Below, in pieces: positions 53,094-62,554 of a stretch of 64,000 bases of DNA. The notes beneath the pieces are model-generated. The model was not told the origin of the DNA. It ran no database searches and saw nothing but the letters and a program-made list of their open reading frames with translations. Position 1 is the first letter of the stretch. The number at the start of each line of letters is the position of its first letter. Position numbers and translations under genes: made by a program. Source of the stretch: Methylobacterium sp. GXS13. Lineage in GTDB: Bacteria > Pseudomonadota > Alphaproteobacteria > Rhizobiales > Beijerinckiaceae. Where the stretch lies: assembly GCF_001455965.1 (NCBI RefSeq), contig NZ_LKKO01000013.1, positions 1 to 64,000 on the forward strand, in the 5' to 3' direction.

Positions 53094-54086
53094 ATGCCGA
53101 TCCTGTCCCTCGCGGAGGCGCACACCCTCGTGGCCGGCGCCTTCCGCCGGTGCGGAGCCTCACCCGCCGCGGCCGACAGCACTGCCCGGGCCCTGGTGGC
53201 CGCCGAGGCGGACGGCCTGACGGGCCACGGGCTGTCGCGGGTGCCGAGCTATGCGGCGCAGCTGCGGACCGGCAAGGTCGTGGGCGATGCCGAGATCGTC
53301 GTGACCCATCCGCGGCCGGGGCTTCTGGCGATCGATGCCGGGCACGGCTTCGCCTATCCGGCCCTCGATGCTGCGCTGGCCACGCTGCCGGATCTCGCGC
53401 GCCACCAGGGCATCGCGGCGGCCGGGATCCGCCGCTCGCATCATTGCGGTGCGGCTGGACTGCCTGTGGAGAAGCTGGCCGAGGCCGGGTGCATCGCGAT
53501 CCTGTTCGCCAACACCCCCGCCGCCATGGCCCCCTGGGGCGGCAGCCGCGCCGTGTTCGGCACCAACCCGCTGGCCTTCGGCTGCCCGCTGCCCGGCCGG
53601 GCGCCCATCGTGATCGACCTCGCCCTGTCGAAGGTCGCGCGGGCCACCATCGTGGGCGCGAAGCAGCGCGGCGAGGCGATCCCGGAGGGCTGGGCCCTCG
53701 ATGCCGAGGGTCATCCGACCACCGATCCCGCCGCCGCCCTCGACGGCACGATGGCACCGCTCGGCGACGCCAAGGGGACGGCGCTGGCTCTGATGGTAGA
53801 GCTTCTGGCGGCCGGGCTCACGGGCGCACGCTTCGCCGCGGAAGCCAGCTCGTTCCTCGACGCCGCGGGCGACCCGCCCGGGACCGGTCAGCTGGTTCTG
53901 GCAATCGATGCGTCCGCCTTGAGCCCGGGGGCGCCGGAGCGCTTTGCCGTCCTCGCCGCCGCGATCGAAGATCAGGACGGCACCCGCCTGCCGGGAAGCC
54001 GGCGCCTCGCTCTGCGCGCCCGCGCCGTGGTGGATGGGCTGATGCTACCGGACGCTCTTTTCTCCGAGATCGCGAAGCTGGGATGA
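53094..54086 (+). CDS. Ldh-family (malate/L-sulfolactate-type) NAD(P)-dependent oxidoreductase
   Basis: About 330 residues (ATG at 53094; an in-frame ATG at 53052 adds 14). The family is the type 2 malate/L-lactate dehydrogenase fold, not the classical Rossmann LDH. Blocks are EADGLTGHGLSRVPSYAAQL, AAGIRRSHHCGAAGLPVEKL, GSRAVFGTNPLAFGCPLPGR and DLALSKVARATIVGAKQRGE. Relatives include (R)-sulfolactate dehydrogenase (ComC), malate, ureidoglycolate and dehydro-gulonate dehydrogenases. The nearby sulfonate-type transporter and sulfite dehydrogenase make a sulfolactate role worth testing. It begins 55 bases after the permease stop. Confidence 0.8.
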   Translation: MPILSLAEAHTLVAGAFRRCGASPAAADSTARALVAAEADGLTGHGLSRVPSYAAQLRTGKVVGDAEIVVTHPRPGLLAIDAGHGFAYPALDAALATLPDLARHQGIAAAGIRRSHHCGAAGLPVEKLAEAGCIAILFANTPAAMAPWGGSRAVFGTNPLAFGCPLPGRAPIVIDLALSKVARATIVGAKQRGEAIPEGWALDAEGHPTTDPAAALDGTMAPLGDAKGTALALMVELLAAGLTGARFAAEASSFLDAAGDPPGTGQLVLAIDASALSPGAPERFAVLAAAIEDQDGTRLPGSRRLALRARAVVDGLMLPDALFSEIAKLG

Positions 54087-54255
54087 CGAGGCCGGATGGT
54101 TCCCGGGAGCCAGCCAGGCTGCGGGCCAAGCCGGTTCGACCAGAAGAAATTCTGATACACCGCCAGAGTAAGAGCCTTCCCGGGGATCGCCGCCTCACAA
54201 GGCGTCCGCACAGGATCGCTCGGCTCCCCCGGGGTCGCTAAACAGGGACGCGACG

Positions 54256-55458
54256 ATGGCTCATCTCGACAGGCGCCGGGTGCTGCGGGGCGGCCTCGGC
54301 GCGCTCGCGGCCGCCGCGGCACCGTTGCGTGCCCGGGCCGAGGAGGTCGCACTTCCATTCGGCAACGGCGTGCGTCCGTTGGTGACCTATCCGGGCAAGC
54401 GCCCGCTCCTGCAGACCACGGCCCGGCCCCCTCAGCTCGAGACGCCGTTCGCGGTGTTCGACGAGGGCGCCATCACCCCCAACGATGCCTTCTTCGTCCG
54501 TTACCATCTGGCCGACATCCCGCTGGAGATCGACCCGGAGACGTTCCGGCTCGGCGTGACCGGCCATGTCGAGCGGCCGGTCTCGCTGGCTTTGGCCGAG
54601 ATCAAGGCGCTGCCCGGGCGGACCGAGATCGTGGCCGTCAATCAATGCTCCGGCAATTCCCGGGGCTTCTTCGAGCCGCGCATGGCCGGTGGCCAGCTCG
54701 GCAACGGCGCCATGGGCTGCGCCCGCTGGACCGGCGTGCCGCTCAAGAGCGTGCTGGACCGGGCCGGCGTGAAGGCCGGTGCCGAGCAGGTCACATTCGA
54801 TGGGCTGGACGGGCCGGTCCTGCCCGAGACCCCGGATTTCGTGAAGGCGCTCCGCCTCGACCACGCCCGCGACGGGCAGGTGATGCTGGCCTGGGCCATG
54901 AACGGCGCGGATCTGCCCTGGCTCAACGGCTTCCCGCTGCGCCTCGTGGTGCCGGGCTTCTACGGCACCTACTGGGTCAAGCACCTGACCGCCATCACGG
55001 TTCGCGACACGCCGTTCGACGGCTTCTTCATGAAGAGCGCCTACCGCATCCCGGACAATGCGTGCGCCTGCACGGAACCCGGCCAAGCCGCTGCCGCCAC
55101 GGTGCCGATCGGACGCCTCAACGTCCGCTCGTTTCTGACCAACCTCGCCGACGGGGCGGACATCAAGGCCGGCCCGGTGCAACTGCGCGGCATCGCGTTC
55201 GACGGCGGCTCCGGGATCCGGACGGTGGAGGTGTCCGCCGATGATGGCCGGACCTGGACGAATGCGGAGCTCGGCCAGGATCTCGGCGCTTACGCGTTCC
55301 GGCCCTGGTCGCTCGGTCTCGATCTGACTCCCGGGGCATACGTGCTCCGGGTCCGGGCCACCGCCAACGACGGGAGCACGCAGCCGATAGGCGCGCGCTG
55401 GAACCCGTCCGGCTACATGCGCAACGTGGTGGAGACCACCCGTGTCCGGGTGGCGTGA
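54256..55458 (+). CDS. sorA: Sulfite dehydrogenase molybdopterin subunit SorA
   Basis: 400 residues. A Tat signal (DRRRVLRGGLGALAAAAAPL) is required for export of the folded molybdenum protein. The molybdopterin domain has the Mo-ligand Cys131 in NQCSGNSRGFFEPRMAGGQL and GARWTGVPL-like block CARWTGVPLKSVLD. The C-terminal dimer domain has VEVSADDGRTWTNAEL, typical of sulfite oxidases. It oxidises sulfite to sulfate in the periplasm and passes electrons to the SorB cytochrome encoded next. It belongs to the sulfite oxidase rather than the thiosulfate SoxC family by its partner. Confidence 0.9.
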   Translation: MAHLDRRRVLRGGLGALAAAAAPLRARAEEVALPFGNGVRPLVTYPGKRPLLQTTARPPQLETPFAVFDEGAITPNDAFFVRYHLADIPLEIDPETFRLGVTGHVERPVSLALAEIKALPGRTEIVAVNQCSGNSRGFFEPRMAGGQLGNGAMGCARWTGVPLKSVLDRAGVKAGAEQVTFDGLDGPVLPETPDFVKALRLDHARDGQVMLAWAMNGADLPWLNGFPLRLVVPGFYGTYWVKHLTAITVRDTPFDGFFMKSAYRIPDNACACTEPGQAAAATVPIGRLNVRSFLTNLADGADIKAGPVQLRGIAFDGGSGIRTVEVSADDGRTWTNAELGQDLGAYAFRPWSLGLDLTPGAYVLRVRATANDGSTQPIGARWNPSGYMRNVVETTRVRVA

Positions 55459-55468
55459 GGAGAACGGG

Positions 55469-55795
55469 ATGCGCGCGCTTCTGCTCGGATCGCTGGCTGC
55501 CGGTCTGGTCGCCGGCTCCGCTCTGTCGGCGCCGCGAAGCTACGCGGTACCGGACCCCACGGCGCAGCTGAAGGCGCCCAAGGATGGGGAGGGGGGCAGC
55601 CAGGGTCAGGGATTTGCCGCGGCGCAGGCCAATTGCCAGACCTGCCACTCGGTCGATTACCTCACCACCCAGCCGCCGGGCCGGGGCAAGGCGTTCTGGG
55701 ACGCGGAGGTGACCAAGATGATCAAAGTCTACCACGCCCCGATCGATGAGGCGGATGGCCACGCGATCGCAGCCTATTTGGCAGATACCTATTGA
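55469..55795 (+). CDS. sorB: Sulfite dehydrogenase c-type cytochrome subunit SorB
   Basis: 108 residues. A signal peptide (RALLLGSLAAGLVAGSALSA) precedes a mature cytochrome with one CQTCH heme-binding site and a later KMIKVYHAP, whose Met is the probable sixth ligand. SorB accepts electrons from SorA and passes them to cytochrome c. The ATG at 55469 is chosen as the signal peptide starts there; an upstream ATG at 55442 overlaps sorA. It is ten bases after the sorA stop, so they are co-transcribed. The length fits SorB. Confidence 0.88.
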   Translation: MRALLLGSLAAGLVAGSALSAPRSYAVPDPTAQLKAPKDGEGGSQGQGFAAAQANCQTCHSVDYLTTQPPGRGKAFWDAEVTKMIKVYHAPIDEADGHAIAAYLADTY

Positions 55796-55809
55796 ACGGT
55801 GCCCGCGCC

Positions 55810-56052
55810 TCAGCGCAGGGCCACGACCTGCGCTGCGTAGCTGGCGACGCTCTGCACCGCCGGCATGTCGTAGGCGTAGATCCGACCGGCCAGGATCACC
55901 AGAGTCAGCGTCCAGAACACGGCACCCCCGACCCGACGGGCCGTCCGATCGCCAGAAGCAGTCGGGCATGCCTCGACGACGCCCTGGGCGACGGGCTCGC
56001 CAAAGGGGTCGAACGCCATCGTCGTCGACCGGCTGTCAGGGGTGGTGCGCAT
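55810..56052 (-). CDS. Small membrane protein, 80 aa
   Basis: A single helix (GGAVFWTLTLVILAGRIYAY) and a short periplasmic or cytoplasmic tail with DMPAVQSVASYAAQVVALR. The N-terminal 40 residues are polar (RTTPDSRSTTMAFDPFGEPV). No family recognised. It is convergent with sorB and divergent from the YeiH-type gene. The ATG at 56052 is the first reasonable start; longer in-frame extension looks Arg-rich and unlikely. Low certainty that it is translated. Confidence 0.45.
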   Translation of the reverse strand: MRTTPDSRSTTMAFDPFGEPVAQGVVEACPTASGDRTARRVGGAVFWTLTLVILAGRIYAYDMPAVQSVASYAAQVVALR

Positions 56053-56198
56053 AATCGTGAATGTCGCGCTCCGAACCCCGCGCTGCAATGGACAGGTCTT
56101 CCGAAGTTTTCTCGCGTCGTAGAGTGTCCTTCTCTCTTGCGCACCTGCGGCAAACGTTTTCTTCCCTTTGCTCGGATGTCGATCGCGGAGCGACCCCT

Positions 56199-57281
56199 GT
56201 GAACCCCAGAACACCGTCCCGGACGGGCGAAACCGGCGCGGCCGTGCGGGCCGGGGCTTCCGCCTCCGTGCTGCCGGGCATCGGTCTGTGTGCGGCGATC
56301 ACCGCCGTATCCATGGCGGCGCAGGCGTTCGAGGAGCGCGTCGCCGGCCACCCCTATGTCGAGTCCCTGGTGCTGGCGATCCTGATCGGCATCGCGGTGC
56401 GCACCGCCTGGACGCCGGATGCCCGCTTCCGCACCGGCATCGCATTCTCGGCCAAGCAACTTCTGGAGGTCGCGGTGGTCCTGCTTGGCGCCTCGCTGAG
56501 TCTGGGGGCGATCCTGGCTTCCGGCCCGGCCCTGCGCGAGGCCGCCGTCGGCACCGTGGTGATCGGCATCGGTGCCAGCGTCGGCATCTGCCGAGCGCTC
56601 GGCCTGCCGCCCCGGATGGCGATCCTGGTGGCCTGCGGCAACGCGATCTGCGGCAACTCGGCCATCGCCGCGGTGGCGCCGGTGATCGGGGCTCAGCCGA
56701 AGGACATTGCGGCCGCCATCGCGTTCACCGCGGTGCTCGGCGTGCTGATGGTGCTCGGGCTGCCGTTGTTCGTGCCGATCGCGGGCTTGAGCGACAATCA
56801 GTACGGCGTGCTGGCCGGTCTCACCGTCTACGCGGTGCCGCAGGTGCTGGCCGCGACCGTACCGGTGAGCCTGCTCGCGACCCAGGTCGGCACCCTGGTC
56901 AAGCTCGTGCGCGTGCTGATGCTCGGACCCGTGGTCGTGGCCTTCTCGCTGATCGCCCCGCGCCTGCCGCAGGAAGCCGGAATGGAATTGACGGGCACGA
57001 AGAGCCGTCCCGGCCTGACCAAGCTGGTGCCATGGTTCATCCTGGGCTTCCTGGCGCTCGCCACATCCCGCTCCCTCGGGCTGATCCCGGACGCAGCGGT
57101 GAAGCCTCTGACGCAACTGGCGGGCGTGCTCACGGTGCTGTCCATGGCAGCCCTGGGTCTCGGTGTCGACGTACGCGTGCTCGCCCGGGTCGGGGGGCGC
57201 GTTACCCTGGCGGTGACCGCGTCGCTGGCTGTCCTAGTGGCCGTCAGCCTCAGTCTCATCCGCTTCCTCGGGATCGGGTGA
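56199..57281 (+). CDS. YeiH/UPF0324 family putative sulfate exporter
   Basis: 360 residues from a GTG at 56199, with about ten helices. Family blocks are ESLVLAILIGIAVRTAWTPD, AVVLLGASLSLGAILASGPA, ACGNAICGNSAIAAVAPVIG and YAVPQVLAATVPVSLLATQV. Members near sulfite dehydrogenase or taurine catabolism genes have been proposed to export sulfate or related anions. The GTG at 56199 follows GCGGAG, while the longer upstream frame contains no family residues. It is divergent from the small 80-residue protein and downstream of sorAB, which supports a sulfite/sulfate role. Confidence 0.85.
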   Translation: MNPRTPSRTGETGAAVRAGASASVLPGIGLCAAITAVSMAAQAFEERVAGHPYVESLVLAILIGIAVRTAWTPDARFRTGIAFSAKQLLEVAVVLLGASLSLGAILASGPALREAAVGTVVIGIGASVGICRALGLPPRMAILVACGNAICGNSAIAAVAPVIGAQPKDIAAAIAFTAVLGVLMVLGLPLFVPIAGLSDNQYGVLAGLTVYAVPQVLAATVPVSLLATQVGTLVKLVRVLMLGPVVVAFSLIAPRLPQEAGMELTGTKSRPGLTKLVPWFILGFLALATSRSLGLIPDAAVKPLTQLAGVLTVLSMAALGLGVDVRVLARVGGRVTLAVTASLAVLVAVSLSLIRFLGIG

Positions 57282-57531
57282 GGATCTCGTTCGGCGCGGA
57301 CTGCGTTCTGAGTTTCGTATTTAGAATTTTCTGTAAATTTCACCTCATCTGGCCGAGCAGAACGATCGATACGCTGGGCCAAGACAGACCGATAGAAAAC
57401 TGGTTTCCTCGGAGATGCATTAAAGTGCTGACCATCGGACTAGGAGGATCTAGAAAACATCTTGACACTGGGATGATTTTTGCTTTGGAAACGTAGTGTC
57501 TTCAACGAAAGCTTAGACTGGATCTTGCGTC
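57282..57531. other. AT-rich upstream region of the MucR-like gene
   Basis: 250 bases that are strongly AT-rich for this genome (for example TTTAGAATTTTCTGTAAATT and a run ending ACATCTTGACACTGGG). Ros/MucR regulators bind degenerate AT-rich sites and often regulate themselves. No exact promoter is called. Confidence 0.45.
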
Positions 57532-57981
57532 GTGTCCGAAACGATTCCTGAGAGCAGCACCGAATTGGCCGTGCTGGTCGGCGACGTCGTCGCGGCCTAT
57601 GTCTCGAACAATCCCGTTCCGCCGGCCGCCCTGCCAGCACTGATCGCCAGCGTGCATGGTGCGCTGGTCAATCTCGACCGGAAGATGCCCGTCGAGGCCG
57701 AGCCCGTGATCGAGCCGCCGACCGCGGCGCAGATCCGCAAGTCGGTCCAGCAGGACGGCATCATCAGCTTCATCGATGGCCGGTCGTACAAGACGCTGAA
57801 GCGCCACCTGACCGCCCACGGCCTGACGCCGGAGCGGTACCGCGAGCGCTACAGCCTGCCGGCCGACTATCCGATGACGGCCCCCGGCTATGCCGCACAG
57901 CGTTCGGCTCTCGCCAAGGCGATTGGCCTGGGCGTGCCCGGGGCTCGCGCCGAAGAGCGCAGGACCGGCACGAACGGCTGA
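57532..57981 (+). CDS. MucR/Ros-family transcriptional regulator lacking the zinc-ligand cysteine
   Basis: 149 residues from a GTG at 57532. The C-terminal half has the family core GRSYKTLKRHLTAHGLTPER, then YSLPADYPMTAPGYAAQRSA. In Ros the loop before it is CxxC and in zinc MucR it is CxxD; here it reads SFIDG, so the first Cys is replaced. Zinc-free Ros/MucR homologs are known in Mesorhizobium and still bind DNA. Such proteins are H-NS-like global regulators that oligomerise through the N-terminus on AT-rich DNA. It is a monocistronic gene with an AT-rich upstream region. Its targets are unknown. Confidence 0.9.
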   Translation: MSETIPESSTELAVLVGDVVAAYVSNNPVPPAALPALIASVHGALVNLDRKMPVEAEPVIEPPTAAQIRKSVQQDGIISFIDGRSYKTLKRHLTAHGLTPERYRERYSLPADYPMTAPGYAAQRSALAKAIGLGVPGARAEERRTGTNG

Positions 57982-58474
57982 TCAGCCGGCAGACGCTGGG
58001 CGCGGGCGGAATGGCAGCACGCTCGCGGTCATTCCGGGCCACCCAGCACGGGGCGGGCGGCCGAAGGTGTCGGCCCAGCTCAGATAGATGATCTGAGCCC
58101 CGACAACCTCAGTGACGACCCGCGGTTTCGGTAAGGGGCGGGTGTCGGCGCTCGGCCTACGCGTAGCCCGGTGCGCCGATCCTTGGCGCTGGGACGGCTG
58201 CCCGGCCGGCAGAGACCGCTTGCCCGGAGACTGGGGATCATCGGGCTTGGCTGAGAACGACACGTCAAGAGTCCCCGTTCGCATTCGAGGCGCGAGCGGG
58301 GACGGACGTTTCGCTCGGCCGTAGATCCGCCGGGGCGCTCGGCCCTCGACATGGCGGACATTCTAACGGGTGGCCCGAAGCGGAACAGATCGAGTTCGTC
58401 CAAAAAACTTGTCTCTGTGTCCCACGGCGTTCCCTGGTGTCCCAGAGAGGGGACAAGACGTTCCAGCCCGCCCA
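57982..58474. other. Intergenic region between mucR-like and second ABC operon ends
   Basis: 493 bases between convergent genes. A possible small leftward frame of 44 residues (start near 58116, reading TEVVGAQIIYLSWADTFGRP) is too weak to call. No terminator with a T-run, repeat family or RNA gene was recognised. Confidence 0.3.
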
Positions 58475-60079
58475 CTACGAGGCTCGCGCACCGGGCACCG
58501 CGGCCAGCAGGCTGCGCGTGTAGGCGTGCTCCGGGGCGGCGAACAGGTTCGCCGTGTCGCGCATCTCCACGATGGCGCCGCGATGCATCACGGCGATCCG
58601 GTCGCAGATCGTGGCCGCCACCCGCAGGTCATGCGTGATGAACAGCATCGCCAGGGACAGCCGCTGCTTCAGGTCCTCGAGCAGGTCCAGCACCTGACGC
58701 TGCACCGAGACGTCGAGCGCCGAGACCGCCTCATCGGCCACCAGCACGTCCGGCTCCATGGCGAGCGCCCGGGCGATGCCGATGCGCTGGCGCTGGCCAC
58801 CCGAGAAGGCGTTCGGGTAGCGGGCAGCCGCTTTCGGGTCGAGGCCGACCAGATCGAGCAGGCTCCGGGCACGCTCTCGCGCCTCCGCGGGCGGCACGCC
58901 GTGGGCGATCGGGCCGGCGATGATGATCTGCTCCACGGTGCGCCGTGGATTCAGGGACGCGAACGGATCCTGGAAGATCATCTGGATGCGGCTGCGCTGC
59001 TGCCGCAGCTCGGCACTTCGGAGGGCGGTGTAGTCCAGGCTGCCGAGGCGGACGGTGCCGCCGTCGGGCTCGATCAGCCGGATCGCCAGCCGTGCCGTGG
59101 TCGATTTGCCGGAGCCCGATTCGCCGACGAGCCCCAGGGTCTCGCCGCGCCGCACGTCGAAGGCGACCTCCTTCACCGCCGCGACCACCCGCGGCTTGCC
59201 GAACAGGCCCGCCTTCGTGGTGTAGGTCTTGGACAGCCCGATCACCGACAGGGCCACCGGGGCCGCCTGCACGGGAGCCCGCGGCGGCGGAGTCAGGCTC
59301 GGCACCGCGGCGAGCAGCGCCCGCGTGTAGGGCGCCTGCGGGTTGCCCAGCACCGCTTCGGCGCTGCCCGATTCCACAAGCCGGCCGCGCTGGAGCACCG
59401 CCACATGGTCGGCGATCTCGGCGACCACGCCGAAATCGTGGGTGATGAACAGGACGCTCATCCCGCGCTTGCGCTGCAGGTCGCGGATGAGCTTCAGGAT
59501 CTGGGCCTGGGTCGTGACGTCCAGCGCCGTCGTCGGCTCATCGGCGACCAGGACCGAAGGCTCCAGGGCCAGCGCCATGGCGATCATTGCCCGCTGGCGC
59601 TGGCCACCGGAGAGCTGGTGTGGATAGGCCCGCACCGCCTCCTCGGGATTGGGCAGCCCGACCTCGGTGGCCAGAGCCACTGCCCGGGTGCGTCGCTCGG
59701 CCCGTGTGAGCAGGTTATGCGCCTCGAACATCTCGGCGATCTGGTCACCGATGCGCATCACGGGATTGAGCGCGGTCATCGGCTCTTGGAACACCATGGC
59801 GATGCGCCGGCCACGCAGGGTGCGCCAGGCCGGCTCGTCCAGGCTCAGCAGGTTCCGTCCTTCGAACAGGATCGAACCGCTCTCGGGCTTGAGCGCTCGG
59901 GGCAGCAGGCCGGTGAGCGCGTAGGCGCTCATCGACTTGCCCGAGCCTGATTCGCCGACCACGCAGAGGATCTTGCCGGGCTCCAAGTCGAGGTTCAGGC
60001 CTTCGACGGCATGCGGACGGTCGGCGCCCTTCGGGAGCGCGATCGTCAGGTCACGGATGCGGACGACCGGCGCGCTCAT
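58475..60079 (-). CDS. Dual-ATPase peptide ABC transporter protein (DppDF fusion type)
   Basis: 534 residues holding two complete ATP-binding domains. The first has Walker [15 protein letters not shown] (residues 42-49), signature [15 protein letters not shown] and Walker [15 protein letters not shown]. The second has Walker [15 protein letters not shown] (about residue 318), Q-loop [14 protein letters not shown], signature [15 protein letters not shown] and Walker [15 protein letters not shown]. Such fused proteins replace separate DppD and DppF (as in GsiA-like systems). It is the last gene of the leftward unit and starts three bases after the M20 peptidase stop. Confidence 0.92.
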   Translation of the reverse strand: MSAPVVRIRDLTIALPKGADRPHAVEGLNLDLEPGKILCVVGESGSGKSMSAYALTGLLPRALKPESGSILFEGRNLLSLDEPAWRTLRGRRIAMVFQEPMTALNPVMRIGDQIAEMFEAHNLLTRAERRTRAVALATEVGLPNPEEAVRAYPHQLSGGQRQRAMIAMALALEPSVLVADEPTTALDVTTQAQILKLIRDLQRKRGMSVLFITHDFGVVAEIADHVAVLQRGRLVESGSAEAVLGNPQAPYTRALLAAVPSLTPPPRAPVQAAPVALSVIGLSKTYTTKAGLFGKPRVVAAVKEVAFDVRRGETLGLVGESGSGKSTTARLAIRLIEPDGGTVRLGSLDYTALRSAELRQQRSRIQMIFQDPFASLNPRRTVEQIIIAGPIAHGVPPAEARERARSLLDLVGLDPKAAARYPNAFSGGQRQRIGIARALAMEPDVLVADEAVSALDVSVQRQVLDLLEDLKQRLSLAMLFITHDLRVAATICDRIAVMHRGAIVEMRDTANLFAAPEHAYTRSLLAAVPGARAS

Positions 60080-60082
60080 GAT

Positions 60083-61504
60083 TCAAACCCTCGCTGCACG
60101 GCGGCGCAGGATGTCTGGGCCGGACTCGCCGAGATCCCAGAACAGCCCCGCCATGATCGCCATGCCTTCGCGGGTGCTGGAGGCGAGCATGTGCTCGTCC
60201 GGGCCGTGCTGGCGGCAGGCCGGGTAGGAATGCGGCACCCAGAGGGTCGGCAGGCCCAGGATCTCCGAGAAGGCATCGTTCGGCAGCGAACCGCCGAGAT
60301 TGGGCAGCAGGGCCGGTTTTTTTCCGGCGCTCGCCTCGATCGACAGAAGCGCCCATTCCACCCAGGGATCTTCCACCGGCAGGCGGGTCGCCTGGAACAC
60401 CTCCGCGGCCCGCGCCGGCCGGACCTCGATCATCGGAAAGCCGTTCGCGTCCAGATGGGCGCGCACGTTCTGGATCAGATTCTCCCAATCGGTACCGACC
60501 ACGAAGCGCAGCTGCAGGGTCGCCTTGGCGTGGGGCGGCACGGCATTGAGCGGCCCGTCCGGATCGCCGGTCTTGAAGGCCAGGACCTCCAGGGTGTTCC
60601 AGGCAAACACCCGCTCGGCCGGGGTCAGCCCGGGCTCGCCCCAATCCGCGTCGATCGTGGGCGCGGTCGGGTCCTCGCCGACCCGGATGTCACGGAGCGC
60701 CGCGCGCACGCCCTCGGGGATGGGCGGCGGCCGCAGGGCCTCGACCAGGATGCTGCCGCGGGCATCGACCATCGAGGCGATCGCCGAGGCCAGCACGGTG
60801 CCGGGGTTGCGCAGCAGACCGCCCCAATTGCCCGAATGGTGTGGCCCCTCGCGTAGGGTGAGGCTCAGCTCGAAATTGTAGGCACCGCGAGAGCCCAGGA
60901 ACATCGTCGGGCGTTCGGCGCTGAGCCGTGGCCCGTCCGAGGCGATCAGCACGTCGGCGCGCAGAGTCTCGCGCTGCGCCCGGCAGAACGGGCGCAGGCC
61001 CGGCGAACCCGATTCCTCGCCCATCTCGATCAGCAGCTTCACGTTGAAGCCGAGACGGCCATCTCGGGCAGCGATCACCTGCTCCAGGGCCGCGAGGTTG
61101 AGGACGTGCTGGCCTTTGTTGTCGGCGGTGCCGCGCCCGTACCAGCGGTCGCCTTCGACCACGATTTCCCAGGGGCCGAGCCCCTCGCGCCACTGCTCGG
61201 GATAGCCCCGCACCGTGTCGCCATGGCCGTAGATCAGCACGGTGGGCAAATTCGGCCCCTCGTGCCGCTCGGCGATCAGGAACGGACCGTGCACCCCGTC
61301 GGGGTTGGGGAAAATCTGGGGCGCCGCGAAGCGGTGGCGGGCGACCAGGGGCGTGATGAAGGCGTCGAGATAGGCGTGCAGGGCCGCCTCCTGCCCGGGG
61401 GCCTGGCTCTCGGTTGGGTAGGCGACGGCGTCCCGCAGGAGCGCGAGGAAGGCGCCGGAGTCGAACGTCTCGGTTGCGCGCGCGATAGCGTCGTCTCGCG
61501 TCAT
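60083..61504 (-). CDS. M20-family dipeptidase/peptidase
   Basis: 473 residues from an ATG at 61504. It is a zinc peptidase of the M20 family: VLIYGHGDTVRGYPEQW (first zinc His and catalytic Asp), WYGRGTADNKGQHVLNLAAL, MGEESGSPGLRPF (catalytic Glu) and SDGPRLSAERPTMFLGSRGA. The C-terminal part has NLGGSLPNDAFSEILGLPTL. Likely carboxypeptidase or dipeptidase on the imported compound. A possible earlier start at 61603 overlaps the permease stop by four bases but gives an atypical N-terminus. It lies between the permease and the ATPase of the same operon. Confidence 0.9.
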   Translation of the reverse strand: MTRDDAIARATETFDSGAFLALLRDAVAYPTESQAPGQEAALHAYLDAFITPLVARHRFAAPQIFPNPDGVHGPFLIAERHEGPNLPTVLIYGHGDTVRGYPEQWREGLGPWEIVVEGDRWYGRGTADNKGQHVLNLAALEQVIAARDGRLGFNVKLLIEMGEESGSPGLRPFCRAQRETLRADVLIASDGPRLSAERPTMFLGSRGAYNFELSLTLREGPHHSGNWGGLLRNPGTVLASAIASMVDARGSILVEALRPPPIPEGVRAALRDIRVGEDPTAPTIDADWGEPGLTPAERVFAWNTLEVLAFKTGDPDGPLNAVPPHAKATLQLRFVVGTDWENLIQNVRAHLDANGFPMIEVRPARAAEVFQATRLPVEDPWVEWALLSIEASAGKKPALLPNLGGSLPNDAFSEILGLPTLWVPHSYPACRQHGPDEHMLASSTREGMAIMAGLFWDLGESGPDILRRRAARV

Positions 61505-61599
61505 GGTGTGTTTCCCGTGAAACATTGCGGTTCTGCACCGGAAAAGTTCAGGCGCTGCCTGGTGCACGTCAGCCGGTGGGGGCGCTCCCGGGCGCTTCA

Positions 61600-62541
61600 T
61601 CAATGCCGACCCTCGGGGGCTGTGATGTCCCGCAGGCCATCGCCCAGAAGGTTGATCGCCAGCACGAGGAAGAGGAGTGCCACGCCCGGGATGGTGATCA
61701 CCCAGGGCTGGAAGAACATGTACTGCTTGCCCTCGGCGATCATCAGGCCCCAGGACGGCAGCGGCGGCTGCACCCCGAGGCCCAGGAACGACAGGGCGGC
61801 CTCCAGCAGGATCGCGTGTGCCATCTCCAGCGTCGCCACGACGATCAACGCGTTGAGGATGTTGGGCAGGATCTCCTGGAGGACGATGCGCAGGTCGGTG
61901 AGACCCGAGGCGCGGGCGGCCGAGACGAAATCCTGGTTGCGGATCTGCTGCGTGGCGGCCCGGGTCACCACGGCGAAGCGGTCCCAGAGCAGGAAGCCCA
62001 GCACCAGCACCACGACCTTGAGCGAGCCGCCGACCAGCGACGCCATGGCCAACGCCACCAGCACCACCGGCATCGCCAGCCGGGTGGTCACGATGTAGCT
62101 CACCACCGAATCGACCCAGCCGCCGAAATAGCCGGCGCAGAGGCCGAGTACCGTTCCGATCAGCCCGGAGATCAAAGCCGCCGAGATCCCGATCAACAGG
62201 GAGATCTGGCCGCCGTAGAGCAGGCGGCTGAGATAGTCGCGCCCGAGCTTGTCGGTGCCGAGCACGTGGTCCCAGGTGCCTTTGGCCTGCCAGATCGGTG
62301 GGATCAGGCGGCGCGAGACGTCCTGCGCGTAGGGGTCGTGCGGGGCGATGAACGGGGCGGCGAGCGCAGCCAGCACGATCAGCCCGAGGATGCCGGCCCC
62401 GATCAGGAAGCCGCCATGGCGCAGACCGCGCCGGAGCATAAGGCTGGTAGGCGAGCGCACCCCCGCCAGGGCGGCCGAGACCGCGATGTCCGGAGGGAGG
62501 ACGGGCGCGGCGAGGGCCGCCGTGTCGGGGGGCGGGCTCAT
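61600..62541 (-). CDS. Peptide-type ABC transporter permease (DppC-like), second system
   Basis: 313 residues with an Ala/Pro-rich N-terminus and six helices. Blocks are GLIVLAALAAPFIAPHDPYA, VLGTDKLGRDYLSRLLYGGQ, the EAA loop QDFVSAARASGLTDLRIVLQ and LAINLLGDGLRDITAPEG at the end. It follows the DppB-like permease by 13 bases. It pairs with it as the channel. Sequence identity to the DppC-like protein at 46545 is low outside the motifs, so this is a distinct system. Confidence 0.92.
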   Translation of the reverse strand: MSPPPDTAALAAPVLPPDIAVSAALAGVRSPTSLMLRRGLRHGGFLIGAGILGLIVLAALAAPFIAPHDPYAQDVSRRLIPPIWQAKGTWDHVLGTDKLGRDYLSRLLYGGQISLLIGISAALISGLIGTVLGLCAGYFGGWVDSVVSYIVTTRLAMPVVLVALAMASLVGGSLKVVVLVLGFLLWDRFAVVTRAATQQIRNQDFVSAARASGLTDLRIVLQEILPNILNALIVVATLEMAHAILLEAALSFLGLGVQPPLPSWGLMIAEGKQYMFFQPWVITIPGVALLFLVLAINLLGDGLRDITAPEGRH

Positions 62542-62554
62542 GGGGCGAGCGTCC

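Noticed and set aside
57982..58284. 100-codon leftward frame after the mucR-like gene
   Set aside because: No ribosome site or recognisable family; only a 44-residue part looked protein-like, which is too weak.
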